Assembly: GCA_964622895.1 (NCBI GenBank)
Contig: CAZUSB010000026.1
Span: forward strand, 1-5,720
DNA length: 5,720 bases
From: JAGOZV01 sp964622895
Lineage (GTDB): Bacteria > Patescibacteriota > Saccharimonadia > Saccharimonadales > Saccharimonadaceae
Direction of reading: 5' to 3'
Shown in pieces: positions 1 to 4,480 of this stretch; positions within the stretch are counted from its first letter, which is position 1, and every line of letters starts with the position of its first letter. The notes under the pieces are model-generated. The model made no database searches and was not told where the DNA came from. It saw nothing but the letters and a program-made list of their open reading frames with translations. The position numbers and the translations under genes are program-made.

Positions 1-387
1 AAGCCAAAACGTATTCAGGGCGCTTGGGTAACTGACGATGAAGTAACAAAAGTAACGTCATACCTCAAAATGCAATCACCACCACAATACAATGACGAGG
101 TTGTCAGTCAGCCAATTCAGCTAAATGGGAAGGGTGGTGTCGTGATGGATATTGAGGGAGAAGGCGATAGCTTGTTAGACGACGCAATTGCGGTGGTGTT
201 GGCGGATAGACGCGCCAGTACCAGTTTGATGCAGAGACGTTTGCGTGTTGGTTATGCTAGAGCTTCTCGTATTATGGAAGAAATGGAAGAACGTGGAGTG
301 ATCGGACCTCCTGATGGTAGTCGTCCAAGAGAGATTTTGATTTCTAGCGTAGCGGATCTTGACCCCAGTTCTGATTCGGACGAGTAA
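1..387 (+). CDS. ftsK: DNA translocase FtsK/SpoIIIE, C-terminal part (5' end outside window)
   Basis: The frame is open from the first base and ends at TAA (385-387), giving 128 visible residues. The visible part starts at the end of the RecA-like motor (KRIQGAWVTDDEV, a conserved block just before the gamma domain). It then holds a divergent Gln/Asp-rich linker and the gamma winged-helix domain at about nt 166-345, with the family signature MQRRLRVGYARASRIMEEMEERG followed by GSRPREIL. In the family the motor pumps double-stranded DNA at the division septum, and the gamma helix reads polar guide sequences and activates XerCD recombination. The protein ends with a short acidic Ser/Asp tail (about nt 346-384). 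The Walker motifs and membrane segments lie upstream of the window and cannot be assessed. The gene ends 14 bp before the rpsF promoter, and no terminator hairpin lies between, so readthrough into the ribosomal operon is possible. The identification is secure; only the C-terminus is visible. Confidence 0.93.
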   Translation, partial: KPKRIQGAWVTDDEVTKVTSYLKMQSPPQYNDEVVSQPIQLNGKGGVVMDIEGEGDSLLDDAIAVVLADRRASTSLMQRRLRVGYARASRIMEEMEERGVIGPPDGSRPREILISSVADLDPSSDSDE

Positions 388-401
388 TCCCTAAAAATAT
401 C

Positions 402-431
402 TTGACATTAAGTGAGTTGTACTGGTATAAT
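402..431 (+). promoter_or_regulatory. Sigma70-type promoter of the rpsF operon
   Basis: A perfect -35 (TTGACA, 402-407) and a perfect -10 (TATAAT, 426-431) are separated by 18 bp. The TG at 423-424 makes it an extended -10 (TGGTATAAT). Transcription should start near 438, giving a leader of about 116 nt before rpsF. This is the strongest promoter by sequence in the window, as expected for a ribosomal-protein operon. The same ten bases, TGGTATAATT, recur at the rightward promoter (4033-4042). Confidence 0.85.
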
Positions 432-449
432 TAAGTTGTTATTAACTCA

Positions 450-531
450 GCTTACGTCCGAGCGTAAGCATCAATGGGTGATGGCGAAGTCAAATAGGAC
501 AGATCAGCAGTTCATTTGATTAGCATAGCCC
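450..531 (+). promoter_or_regulatory. Structured rpsF leader, candidate S6:S18 autoregulatory element
   Basis: Two stem-loops can be drawn by eye. The first is a perfect 7-bp stem (450-456 with 463-469) with loop UCCGAG. The second is a long composite hairpin. Its outer stem is 476-483 with 524-531 (one G-U, one mismatch), followed by a small internal loop (484-487 opposite 522-523). The inner 8-bp stem is 488-495 with 514-521, and an optional apical stem is 497-500 with 510-513. No U-tract follows, so it does not look like a terminator, and the SD at 541-547 stays unpaired. Several bacteria have an rpsF leader bound by the S6:S18 complex, with a conserved CCG trinucleotide. Here CCG sits in the first loop (458-460), and UGGCGAAG (482-489) matches the 16S rRNA h23/h23a region near position 725. 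Assignment to that regulator is inference; the structure is not folded by software. Confidence 0.5.
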
Positions 532-540
532 AAGATTCCA

Positions 541-547
541 AAGGAGG
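541..547 (+). promoter_or_regulatory. Strong Shine-Dalgarno of rpsF
   Basis: AAGGAGG lies 6 nt before the ATG at 554, a near-perfect complement to the 16S 3' end. It fixes the rpsF start and shows that SD-led initiation is used here, in contrast to the leaderless starts at 3953 and 4049. Confidence 0.85.
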
Positions 548-553
548 AAATCT

Positions 554-901
554 ATGTCCAAGATATATGAATTAACAGTTCTAATTCATCCAGACCTAGA
601 AGCAAGCCTAAGCGGTTCGCTTACTAAAGTCAAAGGTATTATTACTAATGCTGGCGGCAAGGTCGTCAAAGAAGATGTGTGGGGCAAGAAGAAGCTTGCT
701 TATCCTATCAAAAAAGAGGACTTTGCGGTTTATGTTTATTTTGAGCTTGACCTACCAGCCGAAGCGCCTCTTGAGATTAGTAATACACTAAATATTACTG
801 ACGATGTTATTCGATATTTACTAGTCGCACAAGATCCAAAAAGCCTAAAAGCTAAAGAGAACGAAGAAAAACCAGTAACGGCAGAAGCCGAGGAGAAATA
901 A
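554..901 (+). CDS. rpsF: 30S ribosomal protein S6 (bS6)
   Basis: A 115-residue protein with the S6 fold. The opening strand is YELTVLIHPDLE (5-16), and the core block GKVVKEDVWGKKKLAYPIKKED (34-55) is the family hallmark, including the W-G-K-[KR]-x-L-A-Y-x-I motif. The closing strand VIRYLLV (85-91) follows. S6 pairs with S18 and binds the central domain of 16S rRNA in the platform of the small subunit. Residues from about 98 form a charged Lys/Glu-rich tail; such tails are common in S6, and E. coli S6 is glutamylated at its own C-terminus. The start is set by the strong SD at 541-547. It is first in the operon, 2 nt before ssb, the classical rpsF-ssb-rpsR order. Expression may be controlled by the structured leader upstream. 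Confidence 0.97.
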   Translation: MSKIYELTVLIHPDLEASLSGSLTKVKGIITNAGGKVVKEDVWGKKKLAYPIKKEDFAVYVYFELDLPAEAPLEISNTLNITDDVIRYLLVAQDPKSLKAKENEEKPVTAEAEEK

Positions 902-903
902 TC

Positions 904-1335
904 ATGGCAAAAAGCATTAACCAAGTTACATTGATGGGTCGTTTAACTCGTGATCCAGAAGAGCGAGTAACTCCAAGTGGCAAAAAAGTTGTCAGCTTTA
1001 GTATTGCCGTTGATAGGTATGGCTCAGATGATCAGGCGGACTTCATCAATATTACAGCTTGGGAAAAATTAGCAGAATTGGTTGTTCAGTACTTGCACAA
1101 GGGAAGTCGCGTGCTTGTTCAAGGGCGCTTGCGACAAGAAAGCTGGGAAGATAAAGAAACTGGCCAAAAAAGAAGCCGTATTGACGTAACGGCTAGCGAT
1201 GTAACCTTTTTGGACGCACCTGGCGGTGAGCGACGACAGCCACAGGGTGGTGCCGAGTCAACCACAGGCGAAGTAGAGCCAGCTGAAAAAGTGATTGATG
1301 ATAGTACGATTAATTTAGATGATATCCCATTTTAA
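904..1335 (+). CDS. ssb: Single-stranded DNA-binding protein SSB
   Basis: A 143-residue protein that coats single-stranded DNA during replication, recombination and repair, usually as a tetramer. The OB fold fills residues 1-105. It opens with INQVTLMGRLTRDPE (5-19), continues with the VVSFSIAVDR strand (29-38) and FINITAWEKLAELV (47-60), where W53 matches the base-stacking tryptophan of the family, and closes with KGSRVLVQGRLRQESWED. A short Gly/Gln/Glu-rich linker (about 106-134) leads to the acidic tip INLDDIPF (136-143), the docking peptide through which SSB recruits partner proteins. The linker is short compared with E. coli SSB (178 residues). An SD (GAGGAG, 890-895) inside the end of rpsF lies 8 nt before the ATG. 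The 2-nt gap to rpsF suggests translational coupling. Confidence 0.97.
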   Translation: MAKSINQVTLMGRLTRDPEERVTPSGKKVVSFSIAVDRYGSDDQADFINITAWEKLAELVVQYLHKGSRVLVQGRLRQESWEDKETGQKRSRIDVTASDVTFLDAPGGERRQPQGGAESTTGEVEPAEKVIDDSTINLDDIPF

Positions 1336-1355
1336 GGATAACCAAAGGAGAATAA

Positions 1356-1559
1356 ATGGCACAGAGAAATAATAAACGAGAAACACCTGACTATTTTGAT
1401 TACAAAGATGTCAGGACACTACAAAGATACGTTAATATTTATGGACAAATAGAGCCTATTACTAGGACAAATTTGAGCGCCAAGCAGCAAAGACAGTTAG
1501 CAACTGCAATCAAGCGAGCTAGGCATTTAGCATTCCTACCATTTGTAGCAGAGGGGTAG
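1356..1559 (+). CDS. rpsR: 30S ribosomal protein S18 (bS18)
   Basis: A 67-residue protein, at the short end for S18 (usually about 70-90). The diagnostic stretch runs from DYFDYKDVRTLQRYV (12-26) to LSAKQQRQLATAIKRARHLA (40-59) and ends FLPFVAEG. S18 binds S6 and the central domain of 16S rRNA. The usual basic PxRxTG turn before the SAKQQR helix is here ITRTN, a mild departure. There is no N-terminal cysteine pair, so this is a zinc-independent form. An SD (AAAGGAG, 1344-1350) lies 5 nt before the ATG, in the 20-nt gap after ssb. In many bacteria rplI (L9) follows rpsR; here efp follows 3 nt downstream. Confidence 0.96.
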   Translation: MAQRNNKRETPDYFDYKDVRTLQRYVNIYGQIEPITRTNLSAKQQRQLATAIKRARHLAFLPFVAEG

Positions 1560-1562
1560 GAT

Positions 1563-2126
1563 ATGTATCAGCCAACTGATCTAAAAAAAGGTGTCGTTAT
1601 ACAATTTGACGGCAAGCCATACCGTGTGATTGAATATGCCCAAAAAGTTATGGGACGGGGTGGTAGCATTGTTAACGTTCGTTTGAAAAACCTTATAGAC
1701 GGTAGCGTTATTCCTAAAACTTACAAAGGCCAAGAGAAAATTGAGCCAGCAGAAGTCACAAATCACACGGGGCAATACCTATACAATGATAATGACAACT
1801 TCTATTTTATGGACCCAACTAGCTTTGAGCAATATGAGCTACCTGCGGATATCATGGAGGAAGCAGTTGGCTTTTTGAAAGAGGGTGACGAGATAAACCT
1901 CCAGTTTTTTAATGGGCGAGTGATCAATGTGGAACTTCCAAAAAATTTATTTTTGGAAGTTACTTATACTGAGAGTGTTGTCAAAGGTGACACCTCCAGT
2001 AGCGTCCTAAAAGATGCAACTTTAGAAACGGGCTTGGTGATTAAGGTGCCGGCTTTTATCAAGACTGGTGATGTTGTTAGTGTAGATACCGCAACTAGCG
2101 AGTATCGCGAACGCAAGAAAGACTAG
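1563..2126 (+). CDS. efp: Elongation factor P, Arg-tip form
   Basis: A 187-residue protein, the normal length for EF-P, which binds next to the P site and relieves ribosome stalling at polyproline stretches. Domain I (KOW-like) covers about residues 1-63, and two OB domains follow at about 68-127 and 131-187. The C-terminal block contains the EF-P landmarks KGDTSSS, ATLETG and VKVPAFIKTGDVVSVDT. In the loop that reaches the peptidyl-transferase centre, the E. coli PGKG tip (modified K34) aligns with MGRG (30-33), so the tip residue is R32. Arg tips are known from the EarP-rhamnosylated EF-P group, but no EarP, EpmA or EpmB gene is visible here, and the modification state is unknown. An SD (GAGGGG, 1551-1556) lies in the end of rpsR. 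Its place between rpsR and tlyA gives a purely translational operon context. Confidence 0.96.
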   Translation: MYQPTDLKKGVVIQFDGKPYRVIEYAQKVMGRGGSIVNVRLKNLIDGSVIPKTYKGQEKIEPAEVTNHTGQYLYNDNDNFYFMDPTSFEQYELPADIMEEAVGFLKEGDEINLQFFNGRVINVELPKNLFLEVTYTESVVKGDTSSSVLKDATLETGLVIKVPAFIKTGDVVSVDTATSEYRERKKD

Positions 2127-2130
2127 CGTC

Positions 2131-2880
2131 ATGGATGAGCGACCACAATCGCCACCGAAAAAACGGCTAGATCAACAGATGGTCTCGCTAGGTTTGGTGC
2201 GCAGTCGCTCGCAGGCCGAAAGCTATATCAAGCTCGGCTCAGTTTCTGTTAATAATAAAATTATTAAAAAAGCCGGGCATTTTGTAAAAGATGATGATCG
2301 AATCAAACTAGACATAGATGAGCAGTACGTTAGCCGGGCTGGTCTAAAATTGGCGAGCGTGGCAGAGATGTTAGGGTTAGATTTTAAAGATAAGACTGTT
2401 TTAGATGTCGGCTCAAGTACAGGTGGCTTTACCGATTTTGCCCTCAGGCGAGGTGCCAAGAAAGTCTATGCTGTTGATGTTGGTACCGACCAGTTGCACC
2501 CAACGCTGCGCGATGACCCACGGATTAGTCTACATGAGAAAACTGATATTCGTGATTTTAAGATCTCCTCCGGCGAGAAGCCAGATATCGTGTTGATAGA
2601 CGTTTCATTTATAAGTTTGCGAGAGATCCTACCTTATATTAAACAAAACCTAGCAGGGGACAATACGCAGTTAGTTGCTATGGTAAAACCACAGTTTGAA
2701 GCTGATTCACATTACTCACACAAAGGCGTTATAAAAAATGAGAAAGCTAGACGACAAATCTTGCGGCAGTTTGAAGATTGGGCGAAACAAGATTTTGTAA
2801 TCAAACAAAAAAGAGATAGCTCAGTCAAGGGAGAAAAGGGAAATACCGAAAGATTTTATCTACTAGCGATAAAGCGCTAA
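2131..2880 (+). CDS. tlyA: TlyA-family rRNA 2'-O-methyltransferase (S4 + FtsJ-like)
   Basis: A 249-residue protein. An S4 RNA-binding domain comes first (about 12-61; RLDQQMVSLGLVRSRSQAESYI and GSVSVNNKI). It is followed by the YVSRAGLKL linker and a Rossmann methyltransferase domain (about 66-247). The SAM-binding motif I is LDVGSSTGGFTD (91-102). The catalytic K-D-K-E tetrad typical of RrmJ/TlyA enzymes can be placed at K73, D157, K186 and E240, the last in KGEKGNTE. TlyA in mycobacteria methylates C1409 of 16S and C1920 of 23S rRNA and affects capreomycin susceptibility; the old name 'hemolysin' is probably misleading here. The start is 4 nt after the efp stop with no clear SD, so reinitiation by ribosomes finishing efp is likely. 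Its stop overlaps that of the convergent ychF. Confidence 0.94.
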   Translation: MDERPQSPPKKRLDQQMVSLGLVRSRSQAESYIKLGSVSVNNKIIKKAGHFVKDDDRIKLDIDEQYVSRAGLKLASVAEMLGLDFKDKTVLDVGSSTGGFTDFALRRGAKKVYAVDVGTDQLHPTLRDDPRISLHEKTDIRDFKISSGEKPDIVLIDVSFISLREILPYIKQNLAGDNTQLVAMVKPQFEADSHYSHKGVIKNEKARRQILRQFEDWAKQDFVIKQKRDSSVKGEKGNTERFYLLAIKR

Positions 2881-3953
2881 ACATTAAAACGAAATTCAAC
2901 AATATCATCTGGCTGCATTACGTAATCTTTACCTTCGGTGCGTACTTTTCCGGCATTTTTAGCGGCTAATTCTGAACCCGCACTTACTAAATCGGCATAA
3001 TCAACTACAGAAGCGGCAATAAATCCACGCTCAAAATCGGTATGAATTACACCAGCGGCTTGTGGAGCAGTCGCACCTTTTTTAATCGTCCAGGCACGGA
3101 CTTCTTTTTCACCTGCCGTCAAGTAGCTTTGCAAGCCGAGTATTTTGTAAGCCGATTGAATTAGTTTTGATAATCCTGTTTCTTCAACTCCGTACATATC
3201 GAGCATTTCTTTAATTTCATCGGCGCTCAAATTATTTAAATCTTGTTCAAGACGTGCATTTATAAATAGTGCAGGGGAGGGCGAAACCAGTCCTCGTAGT
3301 TCGGCCTGCTTATCTGCGTTGCTCAGGTCATTCTCATCCAAATTGAATACATATATTACAGGTTTTGCTGTCAGTAGGTGGAGGTCTGCAATATATTCCA
3401 TATTAACGTCGTCGATGTGCGCAATAGAAGTCCCTGCCCGAAGCCCATTAAGCAAATAATTTAAATGATCAAGTATCTTTTTTGCGACAGGGTTAGCCTT
3501 GGCTTCTTTGATTAATTTATTTATGCGCGTCTCAATCGTCTGGATATCAGCAAGAATTAGTTCGGTATTGATAATCTCGATATCACTAGCAGGGTCAACC
3601 CGATCGCTGACATGAATAACATCATCATTATCAAAAGCCCTGACAACATGGACTATGGCATCTGACTGCCGGATATTTGCCAGAAACTTATTGCCCAGCC
3701 CCTCTCCCTGACTAGCACCCGCTACTAATCCTGCAATGTCGACAAAAGTTACAGTAGCCGGAATAACTTTTTGAGCCTCATACATTTTGCGCAACACCTC
3801 TAAGCGATTATCTGGTACCGGCACAATACCGGTATTTGGCTCAATCGTCGCAAAAGGGTAATTAGCCGCCAAAATATTATTATTAGTCAATGCATTAAAT
3901 AGTGTAGACTTGCCAACATTAGGCATGCCCACGATTCCGATAGATAAACTCAT
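2877..3953 (-). CDS. ychF: YchF/Ola1-family redox-regulated P-loop NTPase
   Basis: A 358-residue protein, near the usual length of 363. The G1 P-loop is GMPNVGKST (9-17). The YchF-specific NYPFATIEPNTG is at 31-42, the G3 motif DIAGL at 72-76, and GASQGEGLGNKFLANIR at 79-95. The G4 position holds NLDE (204-207) rather than the NKxD of true GTPases, which is the family feature linked to ATP preference. A helical arm (about 125-200) is followed by a C-terminal TGS domain (about 275-358; LTAGEKEVRAWTI, HTDFERGFIAA). The family associates with ribosomes and stress responses, and its exact role is not settled. The start is certain from the conserved MSLSIGIVG. There is no SD upstream, but a perfect -10 sits 7 nt before the ATG, so the mRNA is probably leaderless. 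It converges on tlyA with a 4-nt overlap. Confidence 0.97.
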   Translation of the reverse strand: MSLSIGIVGMPNVGKSTLFNALTNNNILAANYPFATIEPNTGIVPVPDNRLEVLRKMYEAQKVIPATVTFVDIAGLVAGASQGEGLGNKFLANIRQSDAIVHVVRAFDNDDVIHVSDRVDPASDIEIINTELILADIQTIETRINKLIKEAKANPVAKKILDHLNYLLNGLRAGTSIAHIDDVNMEYIADLHLLTAKPVIYVFNLDENDLSNADKQAELRGLVSPSPALFINARLEQDLNNLSADEIKEMLDMYGVEETGLSKLIQSAYKILGLQSYLTAGEKEVRAWTIKKGATAPQAAGVIHTDFERGFIAASVVDYADLVSAGSELAAKNAGKVRTEGKDYVMQPDDIVEFRFNV

Positions 3954-3960
3954 ATTTTCT

Positions 3961-3989
3961 ATTATAGGTGAATACGAGTTATTTATAAA
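3961..3989 (-). promoter_or_regulatory. Promoter of ychF, predicted leaderless
   Basis: Read on the minus strand, TATAAT (3966 down to 3961) is a perfect -10. It is preceded after 17 bp by TTTATA (3989-3984), matching the -35 consensus at four of six places. The last base of the -10 is 7 nt from the ychF ATG at 3953. The normal transcription start would therefore fall on or next to the A of the start codon. No purine-rich SD precedes the gene, which agrees with a leaderless transcript. Confidence 0.65.
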
Positions 3990-4024
3990 GTTTATATGCT
4001 CGTGTGGATTATAGTTATATTAAA

Positions 4025-4052
4025 TTAGGTTATGGTATAATTTAGGTTATGG
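4025..4052 (+). repeat. Perfect 11-bp direct repeat bracketing the -10 box
   Basis: TTAGGTTATGG occurs at 4025-4035 and again at 4042-4052. The six bases between them are exactly the -10 hexamer TATAAT, giving a 17-bp period. The first copy supplies the TG of the extended -10 and the second supplies the ATG start codon. It may be a binding site for a regulator, or simply a local duplication; the sequence alone cannot decide. Confidence 0.75.
4033..4041 (+). promoter_or_regulatory. Extended -10 promoter of the exported-protein operon, predicted leaderless
   Basis: TGGTATAAT is a perfect extended -10 (TG at 4033-4034, TATAAT at 4036-4041), 7 nt before the ATG at 4049. No good -35 lies 16-18 bp upstream, where the bases are AT-rich (4012-4019), which is tolerated by extended -10 promoters. 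There is no SD between the promoter and the ATG, so transcription probably starts at the start codon itself. Confidence 0.65.
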
Positions 4053-4480
4053 AATCTAATGAGCAAAACACTTTAAACAGCAATCAAGAAAAACCTAAAA
4101 AAAAGAAATATATTTCAAAGAAAAAAGTAGTAATCATGGTTAGCTTCTTGGTCCTTGCAGTTTTGTCTGTTTCAGCAATATTACTTTATAAAAATTTCAG
4201 TGAAAATACTACAACTAACGAAGAGAAGTTTAATTTACAAGAGAGTATAAATAATCAGGGGTTTGGTGGTGAGGTAACAGCTATAAGCAAAAACAACATC
4301 TCTGTAAAGAATGAGAGTGGAGAAGAAAAAACGTTCAAATTGAACAAAAAGACAAAAGTGCTAGAAGGACTGGCGTCAACTGAAACGAGTATCGACAAGG
4401 TGAGAGTGGGAGATAAAGTTGATATTGGTCATCTAAAAAACAATAACGAGGTGCAAAATATATGGCTATGGACAAATTGA
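4049..4480 (+). CDS. Single-pass membrane protein with DUF5666-like outer domain
   Basis: A 143-residue protein of unknown function. The N-terminus is hydrophilic and ends in a Lys cluster (KPKKKKYISKKK, 15-26). One membrane helix follows (about 27-47; VVIMVSFLVLAVLSVSAILLY), then a short linker and an outer domain (about 70-142). The Lys cluster predicts an inside N-terminus and an outside C-terminus. There is no lipobox cysteine and no clear cleavage site, so it is probably membrane-anchored. The outer domain pattern is GFGGEVTAISKNNISVKN, then an EKTFKLNKKTKVLEG segment, then VRVGDKVDIGHL. It resembles small beta-barrel DUF5666 domains (G-x-V-x-x-I ... I-x-V ... LKVGDxV), a match by eye only. 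The ATG is chosen because the -10 box is 7 nt away. It ends in TGA and overlaps the next gene by 19 nt, so the two probably work together at the cell surface. Confidence 0.8.
   Translation: MESNEQNTLNSNQEKPKKKKYISKKKVVIMVSFLVLAVLSVSAILLYKNFSENTTTNEEKFNLQESINNQGFGGEVTAISKNNISVKNESGEEKTFKLNKKTKVLEGLASTETSIDKVRVGDKVDIGHLKNNNEVQNIWLWTN
4448..4453 (+). promoter_or_regulatory. Shine-Dalgarno deciding the start of the secreted-protein gene
   Basis: GAGGTG lies 8 nt before the ATG at 4462, inside the upstream gene. The alternative ATGs at 4468 and 4495 would be 14 and 41 nt away, with no SD of their own, so 4462 is preferred. Confidence 0.6.

Noticed and set aside
476..531. The leader begins GGG and ends CCC over about 56 nt, which looks a little like a tRNA acceptor stem.
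   Set aside because: It is too short, has no GTTCRA T-loop and no anticodon arm; it fits a composite hairpin better.
1581..2596. Open frames opposite efp and tlyA (1581-1775, 2223-2459) and in another frame of tlyA (2405-2596).
   Set aside because: They overlap strongly conserved genes and have no recognisable product.
2864..2879. Small stem (TAGCG/CGCTA) at the tlyA-ychF junction as a bidirectional terminator.
   Set aside because: Only 5 bp, and no U-tract follows on either strand; not supported as an intrinsic terminator.
3274..3281. GGGGAGGG fits the E. coli KOPS consensus (GGGNAGGG) read by the FtsK gamma domain, and ftsK lies in the same window.
   Set aside because: One match in 5.7 kb is compatible with chance, the guide sequence of this lineage is unknown, and skew cannot be judged from a single site.
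4478..4480. TGA at the end of the membrane-protein gene as a recoded glycine (UGA=Gly code of SR1/Gracilibacteria).
   Set aside because: No other internal TGA occurs in the long genes, conserved glycines use GGN, and read-through would add only three residues before TAA.
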